DNA from: Batkoa obscura
Lineage: Eukaryota > Entomophthoromycota > Entomophthoromycetes > Entomophthorales > Batkoaceae
Direction of reading: 5' to 3'
Assembly: GCA_030770535.1 (NCBI GenBank)
Contig: JASVEC010000029.1
Location: 310,001 to 374,000 of the forward strand
Length of the DNA stretch: 64,000 nucleotides
Below are positions 36,433-46,910 of this stretch, piece by piece. The translations under genes were made by a program, and so were the position numbers. Within the stretch, counting starts at the first letter, position 1. Each line of letters opens with the position of its first letter. A model generated the notes under the pieces. That model had not been told where the DNA came from. It made no database searches and worked only from the letters and a program-made list of their open reading frames with translations.

Positions 36433-36719
36433 TATATAAAAATGAAAAAAAATGAAAGGTTAATTTTAATATATTAATGAAAATAAATAAAGTTAAAAAG
36501 AATTAACTTTAAACAATGGTTAACGATTTTGAAGTAGATGTATTAATTAAGGATATCTAGCAACAAATTAGCAACAAATTAGCAACAAGCTTCTATTTCA
36601 TCATAAAGAACTTTAGATGATAAAATATTTAAATTAATTTTAAGGCATATATTTATTTCAATAATATCTTAAAAACATATAGGACTTTAACCCAGATACT
36701 AAAATGGCATAATTGATAG

Positions 36720-37652
36720 CTAATAAGGACCATTATTCCCCCAAATAGGCAAATTACCGATGATTGCATTAATCAAATTTTCATTTCCGTATCTATTTCT
36801 ATCACGATAGGATTTAGAAAGTTCAATATGAATACCACCACCATTTCTATTTGCCACATTCTTTTCATGAGTTCCAGCTAAATCGCTAACGTCATCCACT
36901 TCAATATCATTATTCACATAACGACATGAAGACACGTTATCTTGGTTTTTACAATAAACAACCTTTTCATTATTACCAATGGAATTCTGAATGTCTTTAG
37001 CAACCTTTTGGACGTTTTTATAACGACCTCCAACAATCACTTGAATATCACCTCTTCCGGCAAATCCATGCCATGAAACAATGAATTTGGATCTAATAAG
37101 GTTTGAAAGTTTAGTTGTATTAAAGATGGTGGCAGTGACATGCATAGCATTTGGATGACAAATTTGCTTTTTAACACAATTTTCTTTAATGGTATCAGGA
37201 CACCGAGACTTGTTAAACTTTTCGTTAATAACATTCTCAATTTTTTCACAGCAAATATTTTTATTACAGTTATCGGTTCGAATCTTATTACTAGTTTCTC
37301 CATTTATACTGCAATTAAAATTATAAAAGCTTGCATTATCGAGTCTGTTATATAACTTGTTTGCAAAGTTGTCTGAGTTTAACTCAATAAAACCCCCATG
37401 GATCGCAATTGATGCCACACTTTGACTAGAGATAGTCTCATCCTCACGGATACCAATGAATGGGATGCTTACTTGTCTGGAATTCGGATTAGCTCCGTGG
37501 ATGGCAAATGACATAGCCTTTTCTTGCCTTGGTTTAGTCTCAATAGTCTCGACTGCAGCGTTAGGATTTGCATTCATAGCATCACCAACATTGGTATAAA
37601 AATCAGCAGCAAAAATGGACGATAAGAGTAAATACACATTGAATAGCTTCAT
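36720..37652 (-). CDS. Secreted poly-gamma-glutamate hydrolase-like (PghP/DUF867) protein 1
   Basis: Intact single-exon 310 aa with a signal peptide (MKLFNVYLLLSSIFA, cut near residue 15). The PghP pattern is clear: SIAIHGGFIE (metal-ligand His and Glu, about residues 105-114), NASFYNFNC, MHVTATIF, SKFIVSWHGFAGRGDIQVIVGG (third metal-ligand His) and the closing NRNGGGIHIELSKSYRD (family NR..G.G.QLE.S...R). PghP enzymes, known from Bacillus phages, are zinc hydrolases that cut gamma-linked polyglutamate; fungal and bacterial homologues exist. About eight cysteines suggest disulfides, as expected for secretion. Compared with the paralogue at 39680 it has ~34 extra residues before the HGG motif, including a second AIHG word. 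The true substrate is unknown. Confidence 0.8.
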   Translation of the reverse strand: MKLFNVYLLLSSIFAADFYTNVGDAMNANPNAAVETIETKPRQEKAMSFAIHGANPNSRQVSIPFIGIREDETISSQSVASIAIHGGFIELNSDNFANKLYNRLDNASFYNFNCSINGETSNKIRTDNCNKNICCEKIENVINEKFNKSRCPDTIKENCVKKQICHPNAMHVTATIFNTTKLSNLIRSKFIVSWHGFAGRGDIQVIVGGRYKNVQKVAKDIQNSIGNNEKVVYCKNQDNVSSCRYVNNDIEVDDVSDLAGTHEKNVANRNGGGIHIELSKSYRDRNRYGNENLINAIIGNLPIWGNNGPY

Positions 37653-38082
37653 CCTTGATAAAAGTTAATTTCAAAAAACATTTTCTACTTTTTATAGTTG
37701 ACATTCTAAGATTTTTGTTTTATTGGCTATATTAGGATAAATTAATTTTGGAACTATTGGGTTTGACAACCTTTGAACCTACTTTTATTCTTATAACAAA
37801 GTATATACATAACTGCAACAAGAACATTCCAATTTTAAGCATTATCCGTAAAATAGCTCTAAATCCCATAGAAAACACAAAGTTATAAAATAGACGTGAT
37901 GACTTAGAGTCTTGAGATACTATCTAAAGAGTTTTATTTTATTAAAGTAGTGTAAAATGTTAAACTTGCTATCATTAGAATCAAGGGATGCCTCAAAACC
38001 ACTTTTTAAAAAAGGTAACTCATGAAAGCCATTTTAATCTTGATTATAAAAATTTATGCAGAAAAGTTAAAGTACTATCTTT

Positions 38083-38977
38083 CTACTTTATATCAAAGCA
38101 TTTAATCATGAATAGATTTTTTGTTATATATGTAATAATAGAAATATAATCAAGAAGGCCTTTACCTCTTTGAAAAGGCAAGTTTTTAATGATTCCATTA
38201 ATCTTACCCTTATTTCCGTCCTTACACCTATCACGATAGGATTTAGAGAGCCCAATATGAATACTACTACCATTTCTATTTGTTACATCCTTTTTATGAA
38301 CTCCAGCCAATTCACCAATATCACCCACTTTGCTGTTGTTATCAACATAATAACAGAAAGGCGTATTTTTTTGGTATTTATAACAAACCACTCTATCATT
38401 ATAGCCAATAAAATCCTGAATGTTTTTAGCAACCTCTTGTACGTTACAATATCATCCCCTAACAACTACTTGAAAATCTCTTTTTTCGTTAAAGCCATCT
38501 GATGAAACAATAAACAGGTTTAATAAATTTTGAAAATTTAGTTATATTAAAAACAGTGGGGTAAATATACATAGCGTTTACTTGACAAACGTCTTTTTTA
38601 CTACAATATGTTCCAATGGGATCCGAACATTGGGAACTATCAATTTTTCATTTTCATTGCCATCAATATTTTGACAACAGACGCTTTTATACCAATTAGA
38701 AGTTCGAATATTTTTACTATCTTCATCACTTAATCTACAATTAAAATGATAAAAAACTCCATTACCAAGTCTATAAAATAGAAGTTTTGCAGTCATCGGA
38801 ATGTTTTTCAATAGCACCTCCATGGATTGCAATCGACGATACATATACTTGTTCAGGACCTTATATAATCTATTCAATTGCAACAAGAGGATTTGCATAT
38901 ATCGCATCATTGGCACTAGTATAAAAATCACCAGCAAAAACGGATGATAAAAGTAAGGATATTTTAAATAGTTTCAT
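38083..38977 (-). pseudogene. Broken PghP-like copy 2
   Basis: Lies between two intact paralogues in the same orientation. It begins with the same signal-peptide coding sequence (MKLFKISLLLSSVFAGDFYTSANDA at 38977), keeps recognisable FYHFNCRLSDEDSKNIRTSN and Cys-rich middle segments, and ends with GDIGELAGVHKKDVTNRNGSSIHIGLSKSYRDR. Several frame changes split it, and the conserved Glu of the last motif is changed (IHIGL for IHIEL). A separate ORF at 38083-38391 covers its C-terminal part. It is a dead or dying copy. Confidence 0.8.
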
Positions 38978-39679
38978 TCTATAAAGTTAAATTTGGTTTA
39001 ATGAAAGTTGATGTTTCGATTTTTCATACCTCAAGCCTATCAATAATCCCATTTTGATGACTGTGTTAAACTAGATAAGCATTGATTAATTCGAGTCCAA
39101 TAAGATGTAAACAATTTAGCTGATTTTATATGTAAAAATGAATGTAGTAGCTGTTATTGCTATAGTTAGATTCTGCTTAATTTAAAAAGGTTAAATTGCA
39201 TAATTTGCGCTTACCTTTACAGTTATTTAACTTTAAATATGCAGTATTTTCTATTAAATTAATTTAAACATGGGTTAGGCATTTTCAATTTTGTATTTGT
39301 TAAATAGAAAAATAGAAAAATAGAAAAACAGAAAAACCATCAACAATAAACAGCTATAAATTCAAAATGTCCAATCCATGTTTAAATTAATTTAATAGAA
39401 AATACTGCACGTTTAAAATTAAATAGCTGTAAAAGGCTATTTAAAGTTTATTTATTTTACGGCTGTTAAATCTAAAAGTGTACTTAAAATCCTATATTGA
39501 AAAAAGGTTCACTGCCATTAAAATATTTTCTAAAACAGATAGATAGTAAAGAACATCATAAGTATAAACATGGAAATTAATAAAAAGGTTAAAAAAAACC
39601 CGATATAGTGATACTTTACATCAAGGCATTTTATAATAAACAATGAATTTATTTTTCTTATGCAACCTTAAATATTAGA
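38978..39679. other. Intergenic region containing a long inverted repeat
   Basis: Between PghP-like copies 2 and 3. The only structure is the inverted repeat at 39213-39436. No gene is seen. Confidence 0.4.
39213..39436. repeat. Foldback element, ~72-bp inverted arms
   Basis: The left arm 39213-39284 and right arm 39365-39436 are inverted copies: CCTTTACAG at one end against CTGTAAAAGG at the other, and both contain AGTATTTTCTATTAAATTAA and its complement. The ~80-nt spacer has AAATAGAAA tandem units. Arm identity is high, so the element is fairly young. It is unrelated to the TATGGGG MITE family. Confidence 0.85.
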
Positions 39680-40510
39680 CTAATAAGAGCTATCACTATT
39701 ACGAATAGGCAAATTATTGATGATTGCATTAATCATCTTCTCATCTCCATCCTTATTTCTATTACGATAGGATCTAGACATTTCAATATGAATACCACCA
39801 CCATTTCTATTTGCCACATTCTTTTCATGAATTCCAGCCAATTCATCAATATCATCAACTTTACGATTGTCATTTACATAATAACAGTAAGGTGCATTGC
39901 CTCTATACTTGCAATAAACTACTTTATTTTTATTACCAATAGAATTTTGAATATCTCCAGCAACCTTTTGGATGTCATCATAACGACCTCCAACAATCAC
40001 TTGAATATCACCTCTTTCGGCAAACCCATGCCATGAAACAATAAACTTTGATTTAATAAGATTTGAAAATTTCTTAGAATCAAAAACAGTGGAAGTAACA
40101 TGCATTGCGTTTGGATGGCAAACTTGCTTTTTTGTGCATTCTTCTCTGCTATCTTTACATTGAGCTTTATCAAAATTTCCATTGTTGTCACCATCGATCT
40201 TTTTACAACAAATAGTTTTATAACAATTATTGGTTTCAATTCCATTGCTCATTTTCTCGTCTATACTACAATTGAAATTATAAAAAGCTGCATTATCAAG
40301 GCTGTCATATAACTTTTTCGCAAAGTTATCAGAATATTTTTCAATCGTACCACCATGGATTGCAATTGATGCTATATTTGGTCGTCTAGAGTTTCTATCA
40401 ACAACCTCTTTTACAGCGTCAGGATTTGCTTTCATGGCATCATTGGTGCTGGTATAAAAATCAGCTGCAAAAACAGATGATAAGAGTAAGGATAATTGGA
40501 ATACTTTCAT
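39680..40510 (-). CDS. Secreted poly-gamma-glutamate hydrolase-like (PghP/DUF867) protein 3
   Basis: Intact single-exon 276 aa, the more regular of the two open paralogues. A signal peptide MKVFQLSLLLSSVFA is followed by ASIAIHGGTIE (about residues 47-57), FYNFNCS, MHVTSTVFD, SKFIVSWHGFAERGDIQVIVGGRYDDIQKVAGDIQNSI and NRNGGGIHIEMSRSYR. All three expected metal ligands (His, Glu, His) and the closing Glu/Arg are present. Cysteine positions match protein 1. Expected role: extracellular cleavage of gamma-glutamyl polymers, such as bacterial capsule or a host amide-linked peptide. That role is inferred from the family only. Confidence 0.82.
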   Translation of the reverse strand: MKVFQLSLLLSSVFAADFYTSTNDAMKANPDAVKEVVDRNSRRPNIASIAIHGGTIEKYSDNFAKKLYDSLDNAAFYNFNCSIDEKMSNGIETNNCYKTICCKKIDGDNNGNFDKAQCKDSREECTKKQVCHPNAMHVTSTVFDSKKFSNLIKSKFIVSWHGFAERGDIQVIVGGRYDDIQKVAGDIQNSIGNKNKVVYCKYRGNAPYCYYVNDNRKVDDIDELAGIHEKNVANRNGGGIHIEMSRSYRNRNKDGDEKMINAIINNLPIRNSDSSY

Positions 40511-40984
40511 TTTCTAATATTTTTAATTCAGTAATAGTTTATATTTCTACTTTTTATACTTGGTTTTTTACTCATCATGATATTGCTGGCTATGCTAAAT
40601 TGGATAAACATGGAAGCATTTAAAGCCCAATGAAATATTAATAAGATTTTACTCTAATTTTAAAAGCTAAAAATAAATCTGGCTATCCTAACTATAATAT
40701 TAAAGAACTAAGGTAGTTTTTACATAATTTTAAAAAGTTAAAAATACTTTTTATTATTATTTGTTATTCACTAACATTTAATCTCCTATAATAAAAATTA
40801 TGATTTAGTAGATTTAATTACTTTAGTAGTATACGAGATGTTGTTTTAATGTTTTAACTACTAAAAAGTAGCTCAAAGTTTAAGAATTCTTTTATAAAAA
40901 TAAACAAAAATATATGCCCATAAATAGTTTAATTTTACAAGCTTATTTTTTATTTCTTACGATTTTTAGTTAAAATTTATAACA
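40511..40984. other. Divergent intergenic region
   Basis: Between PghP-like gene 3 (-) and the SWS1-like gene (+). A/T-rich, with no repeat or ORF of note; it probably holds both promoters. Confidence 0.35.
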
Positions 40985-41648
40985 ATGTTCAACAAAACAG
41001 AATGGTTTAATAAAATATTATCAGAAATAAAGGAAGATGGATTAAGTAAATTTAAAATAAATATGGAATATAAAATAAATTAACGATTAAACAATAGAAG
41101 ATGAATCTTTTATGTCTTTATTTACAATATTCCATATCAATAAAGTTATAAATTCTCTTAATTTGATTGATGAAGGAAATGGTAATATTCTAGCCCTTTT
41201 ATAATAGTTTTAGTTTTATTATCCATTAAGTTATTGTATTACCCAATTCACATCCATTTTCATATGAGGTAAATCAACTACACTACCTATAATTATTAAT
41301 GATTATAAAGTTTAATGATAAAAATGCCAAGATCTATTGTAGATTAAAACCAAAATGTTATTGTACTTGTGTTGAGTTTTATCAGCTAGGTAAAGCTAGA
41401 TCATTTATAAGCAACTTTTTCTGACTTACTTTATAAAAAGCTATTTATAGTTCCGATATTAAAGTGGTAAAGATATTGGATTTTAACTCATTTTAACTTA
41501 TTTATTTCTATAGTGTCATCATTTGCTTGCTGTTAATTTACTTAAAGCAATCATGGAATCTGGGAAAGAAAATAGTATCCAAGTCAATGATAAGTCGAAA
41601 GATAAACTCACATTTAATGATTGTCATTTTCTTTATCTAAACATTTAA
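40985..41648 (+). CDS. SWS1: SWS1/ZSWIM7-like SWIM-domain protein, 6 exons
   Basis: Exons 40985-41045, 41098-41181, 41231-41268, 41311-41389, 41441-41466 and 41514-41648 join in frame to 140 aa, the same length as human ZSWIM7. The order of elements matches: a helical N-terminus, INSLNLIDEGNVIVLPNSHPFSYE, then the SWIM zinc-binding signature CYCTCVEFYQLAIYSSDIKVCHHLLAVNLLKAI. Fifteen residues separate CTC from CHH, as in the human protein. SWS1 partners Rad51 paralogues in the Shu complex and promotes Rad51 filament formation in homologous recombination. The tiny exons (26 and 38 nt) and introns (42-52 nt) hide it from ORF scans. Exon borders were chosen by frame and homology and need transcript support. 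Confidence 0.78.
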
Positions 41649-42154
41649 AATTTCCTGCTACCACCAGCATCGTATTTTGGGTTATTGCATGCGATTAAAG
41701 ATTATTTTCAGGAAGATAAGGAGTTAATTTCATAGTTAATAGGTTTAATCTGAAAGTGATTGAAAATAGTATAAAAGTAATGTGATATTACTTAACCAAG
41801 TAATTGTGATTGCTTTTTTGCTTTATCATTTTATCCATTTTTATACAATATTAAATAAAAAATCATTAGCTGAATACTGAAATAAAAAAGATCTAAGTAC
41901 ATTATTATTAACCGTATCTGGCCTTTATCAAGTTAACATAGATTTCAGTTTTTATCATTCATTTAAATTTTGATGCTATAGAAATTCACTAAATAAATTA
42001 AATTTATGATATATTACAATTGATATAATTATGGAAAGATAGTTAAATCATAATGAATTTTATTCAATTATAATACAAATACAAAATTATCACTACATTC
42101 CTCAGAAAAATAGGTATTTGTAGGTATTGACGTATATATCTACATGTTTTAGAA
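41649..42154. other. Gene-free interval
   Basis: 3' flanks of two convergent loci. No repeat or gene is seen. Confidence 0.35.
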
Positions 42155-43319
42155 TCATTGTTCTTTTAAATATAATTCCATACCATTTCCCCATCGTAAT
42201 TGCTCCTCCCTATCATCAAAATGGATCACTACAAAGGAACATTTCACCCATTCTATAGCAGCATAAATATCTTTGTTCCATTTAGTAATTCTAAATGTAT
42301 TTTTATTAGTAATATGGAATTGAAGACGCTCTTCCAACTTAGGCAAGTCAGCTGTTGATTCAATTGATTTCTCTTCGTCCTCAGATGTATACAGATATTA
42401 ATCCCCATGTTTAATATAAATAACATCATTTTTTATTTCACAAGTGACTTCAAGATCTACGCCATTTGTATATCCAAAAAGCCCATTGTCAAAAATATCA
42501 ATGGCATCGTGTTCATAGTAGTCTTCATAATCGTTATTATTGTGTTTACCTTTGTTGTCACTAATATGGACCTTTTCTCTATACAATTTTAAAGCATACT
42601 TTTTATTTTCCTGAATTTATTCCCATTAATATCAATTAGGCTAAAGTTTGATATTCTCTTAACTTTAGGTCTTTTATTGGATAACTCTTTATCTTCTTGG
42701 ATCAATTTATCAATATTGTTAATATCTTCAACAATCATTCCAATAACTCTTAACTTAATACTTGCGCTATATTTATAATTCATTGTTACATCATGTGTGT
42801 TAAAACATTGGTACTTTTTGTCACCCAAATAAACGATAAAGAAGTGAGCTAGAACATTTTTTGATTTAGTAATATCAGCAAACTTGCCAATATCTATGAC
42901 TTTATAGTATTCAACAACAGTATTAGTTTCAGTTAAGTTTGGCATAATAAAATCATTTTCCCTCATAAACAACACATATGGAATGCTTTGTTGGTTACTA
43001 TATCGTTGATAAGGCATAAGCTACCAAATAGATAATGATATATATTGTCCTTTTTTAAGTAATCATAGTAAACATTAAACCCAATCCCACTATCCATCAC
43101 TAGATTCCTACAGTTATAATTGCATTTTATCTCTCTTTGATAAATATACATGGAAAAATAATCTTTTCTTAGTACCACAAAAATATCTTCGTTTCTCTTC
43201 TCAATTTCAACATCAATATCGGTTACCTTCGTAAATTCACATTTTTTATCAATCAGACACTTATCAATAATACTGATATCAACTTCAGAATAAAGCACAA
43301 TCACTCCCATTCCAGCCAT
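42155..43319 (-). pseudogene. Interrupted gene of unknown family
   Basis: A continuous run of protein-like sequence starting MAGMGVIVLYSEVDIS at 43319 and ending GNGMELYLKEQ at 42155 is spread over shifted frames with three interruptions (near 43030, 42590 and 42398). Together it would be about 380 residues, rich in beta-prone Val/Ile/Tyr, with an acidic middle (NDYEDYYEHDAIDIFDNG). Each interruption sits near a short GT...AG stretch (about 21-45 nt), so very short introns are possible. Introns elsewhere in the window are not that short, so decay is more likely. I do not recognise the family; the WVKCSFVVIHFDD end is the most distinctive part. Confidence 0.5.
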
Positions 43320-43818
43320 TTTATTCTATTATAAACTTAAATAAAAGAGAATAGCTAATTTTGATTTATATAGTGGTATGAACCATAATATCATTTTAAA
43401 AATCATTTACCATTTATGTCAATGTAATTTGATTATAAAAGAACATATGTGAATATATTTTTTTCATTATTTTGTCCATATTTTATGGAACATAATATTA
43501 AATAGTTTATAAATTAAACTAAACAGACACTTCTAATGATTAAATTTATAATTTTTTTAAAAAATTAATAAAAAAACAAAATCGTCAAGTTATACTACCA
43601 CAAGAAAGCATTTAAGAAAGTAATAGAGACAAGATCAAACTTACATTCATTTTAAAATTTATAAATATTTTAATTATATTAACCTACTAGATTTGTACAT
43701 CATATAATAAAAATTATTTTCCGATTTAAAATAACAAAAAAGCTATAATCAGAAATCAAAAATATAAGCTTAACTAATAAAACAAGTATATTATTTTAAA
43801 CCATAACAAGATATTTTT
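43320..43818. other. Gene-free interval
   Basis: A/T-rich DNA between two minus-strand loci. A TTTTGTCCATATTTTATGGAACATAA stretch at about 43474 weakly resembles the short dispersed repeat seen near 2022 and 18709. Confidence 0.35.
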
Positions 43819-46739
43819 TTATAGATTTGCAAGTTGTTCTTGTAATTTATGGATCTTTTCAAGGAGAGTCTTATTAATTGAATCTTTTTCTTCGTTTTGC
43901 TCATTGAGTACTTTAATTAATCCCTGTAAAAAAGCAATTAAATTTCATGATAAAAAAACTCTTAACATAAATACTTACATCAAATTGAATAAGTTCATTA
44001 GTTTTAGTTTCAACTTGTTTCTTTAAACCTTCAATTTCCTCATAACGTTCTTTTTCTCTATTTAAAAGCTCCTATAATATTGAAGTTTAATAAACGCTAT
44101 TATAAGTATAATATTCAATCCAATTACCTCACGATTTTTTTGTGAAACCTCAAGTTGATCAACGGTCATACTTAAAGCTTGTTTAGTACCTTGATTTTCT
44201 TTAGTAATAGAATCCAATTGATCTTTAAGTCCAATGGCAGAAACGAGCTCCGTTTTTAATTGCTAGTATAATAAGTCAGAATTTTAACTAGTTAATAAGT
44301 AAATTTACATTAATATTTTCAAGTTCAACTTCATATTTCTTCTCCAATTCTTCATACTTTTTTAAAATTTCGCCTTTTTCAGTTTTAATAGTTTCGATTT
44401 GTTGTTCATTGGTTTTAAGGCTAGCGATTTGTTTTTTTAAAGTCTAAAACTTATAAATATAATTCTGATTAATATATAAATTAACCTTACTTCAATCTCA
44501 TCCTTAAATTTGCTTTCTTCTTTTTTAAGTTCATCTAATTCAAAAGATAACTTTCCTTTTTCAGAATGTAAATTTGTAATTTGAAGTTCATAAGCTTCTT
44601 TAGATTCCTTGAATTTCGTATTTAGTTCCTAAAATTATTAAATATCAGCTTCAAAAGCTAAACCTGAACTACTTACTTCAAGTTCATTTTTACTTTGGGA
44701 AAAGGAATCGGCTTGAGAATGAAGGGATTCAAGTTCAGAAATTAAACTATTTTGTTTAGTTTCTAATTTTTTCTTTTCTTCAGTAATCTTTTGAATATTT
44801 TGTTTAAGTGAACTAATTTCATTTTCAAGACCAAATTTAACATCCTCAATATTCTTTAAATGCTCACTTTGGATATTCTACTTTTTTTAATATACTAAAT
44901 TTAAAATTAATATCTAAATTACTTCAATCTTTTTTTCATATTCCGAAGTTGTAGCTGCTTCTTTATTATTATTTTCTTTGATCGATTCCAATTCTTTTTG
45001 ATGAGTCTCGTTAATTTGCTGAATCTTTTCTTCAGTTTCTTTACTTAATTTCTATAAAACAAATTAATACATGTAAAATCAATCCTAATGACTACTTACG
45101 TTCATAGCATTATGAGCCTCTTCTACTTCATTTTTGCTTTCAGTTAGTTGATTTTTAAGCTCTTCAATTTCATTTTGTAAGCCTTGTTGAGCTTGACCCT
45201 GTTGTTCCTTAGCTTCTTCAAGTGATTTAGTTAACTCTTGAAGTTGATTCTCAAGCTCTTGAATTCTTTGATCTTTTTCGGCAATTAACTCATTATCCTT
45301 TTGACTCTTTTGTTCATTCACCTGGGTAATATCAGCAACCAAAGCCTCCTATATTAGAGTTATAAATGCTCTCAAAAATTTATAAAAATAAACCAACCTT
45401 TTCATCAACCAACTCCTGCTTCTCTTCATTTAACTTAATAATTTGAGCTTCTAAATCGAATCCTTTTTGAGTAAGAGTTTTGATACTAGTTTCTCCTTTT
45501 TGAATCAAAATTTCTTTTTCTTCAATTGTTTCATTTAAAGTTTTACACTAAAAAAATCTAATTAAAACACAACATAATAAATAAACTACTTACCTTTTCA
45601 TCAAGTTTGCTAATTTCCACACGAAGTTTATTTATTTCAATAGCACTAGCGGTGGATGCTTGAGAAGTTGCACCATTGAGCGGAGCTCTAGGTTTAACAC
45701 CAGTTGTGGGTGTAGTACCATTAGCTGCTTTTTTAGATAATTCAGCTGCTACTTTTCTAACTGAAGTAGGTTGAGCAGTAGTAGATGTGGATCTAGAACT
45801 AGTTTTACTTAAACCACTGGAAACTGGCTTAGATGCAGTACTTCTGACCGAAGTAGAAGCCTCAGGTTTAGCTATGTTATCAGAAGAAGCTGCTTTAGTT
45901 GATACTGTCTTTCTCAATGGAGTTGAGCCCTTAGCAGCGCTACTCGGAGTAGCTGTAACAGTAGTTCTTGATGGACGAGTTAATGGAGTTGGGCCTGGTT
46001 TGGTTCCAGAAGTGCTAGCAGTTACTGGCTTTCTCACTCCAGTGGCAGTAGATGCTTTAGATTGTTCTTTTCCTACTGCACTGACTACAGGCTTTCTTAC
46101 TCCAGTGGTAGTAGGTGCTTTACTTATTCCCGAAGTTGTAGGCCTTGCTGTACCTTTGGTAGCAGGTACTTTACTTGGCATTTTACTTGCTCCGGTAGTT
46201 GTTGGTTTCCTCACTCCAGTAGTAGTGGGTGGTTTAATTGGTACTTTACCTGCTCCAGCAACTGATGGTTTTACTGCACTTTTGGTGGCGGGTGATTTAT
46301 TTGGTACCTTCTTTTCCTCAGTAGCTGCAGGTTTATCTTGAAATTTAGACTCTTCTTTATCTTTAGATTCTTTTGTTTCAGTTGGAACAACAGGCTCTTG
46401 CTCGGGCTTTTCCTCTTCTTTAGAAGCTTCTTGTTCGTTTTCAGGGGCTAAAGTCTCATCTTTACTTTCATTCTTTAATTCTTCCTCTTTATCAAAATCC
46501 TCTTTTTTATTTTCATCTTTTGATTCTCCTCCATTATTTAAACCATCCACTTTTTTATCTTCTTTAGCGTCCACATCAATCAGATCTTCTTCATTTTGAT
46601 TTTCACCATTCATTCCATTTTGGGTATTAAAATTATCTTCATTTTTAACCTCATGAATTGGAAAAGAATTTTGATCTTCAGTATCTAGCTTATTTTTATT
46701 ATCAATTAATGGATTACTGCTTGCTAATATATCGGACAT
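43819..46739 (-). CDS. Long coiled-coil protein with TTGVRKP-repeat head
   Basis: Ten exons (46739-45594, 45547-45398, 45348-45100, 45051-44923, 44877-44677, 44628-44491, 44443-44309, 44262-44128, 44071-43979 and 43923-43819) join in frame to 826 aa. Residues 1-130 are acidic. Residues about 140-355 are low-complexity Ser/Thr/Pro/Ala/Lys with imperfect repeats (TTGVRKP, KMPSKVPATKG), a likely microtubule- or filament-binding basic stretch. Residues about 365-826 are almost unbroken coiled coil built from small in-phase exons. The layout resembles fungal cytoskeletal linkers such as CLIP- or TACC-like proteins, but no CAP-Gly or other defining domain is seen, so the function is unassigned. Upstream it has three CCAAT/ATTGG boxes. 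Confidence 0.75.
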
Positions 46740-46802
46740 CTTTTAAGGGATCGGTAATAAAAATAGTACTATAAAAATTGAAATTTTTTAAATAGGAGTT
46801 TA

Positions 46803-46910
46803 AACCAATCATCAGGCTTCCCCTTGGATTTTACACGGAGTTTTTTATTGGTTTCAAATTCAATCAGATTCTGAACACGTAGTTTGTTTTTTGAGATTTA
46901 AGCCAATCAT
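46803..46910. promoter_or_regulatory. Cluster of CCAAT-box-like motifs
   Basis: CCAATCA at 46805 and 46903 and ATTGG at 46847, within 66-170 bp upstream of the coiled-coil gene start. Such boxes are the usual site of the fungal HAP/NF-Y complex. They are short motifs, so chance remains possible. The remainder up to 47933 is A/T-rich without a supported gene. Confidence 0.35.

Larger units (their letters stand above)
35746..36719. other. Intergenic region with two MITEs and a short repeat
   Basis: Convergent gap. It contains MITEs at 36033-36128 and 36328-36432 and three tandem AGCAACAAATT units near 36559-36590. No gene is supported. Confidence 0.45.

Noticed and set aside
45787-46341. 184-aa plus-strand ORF
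   Set aside because: Antisense of the Thr/Pro/Lys repeat head of the coiled-coil gene; composition mirrors that repeat.
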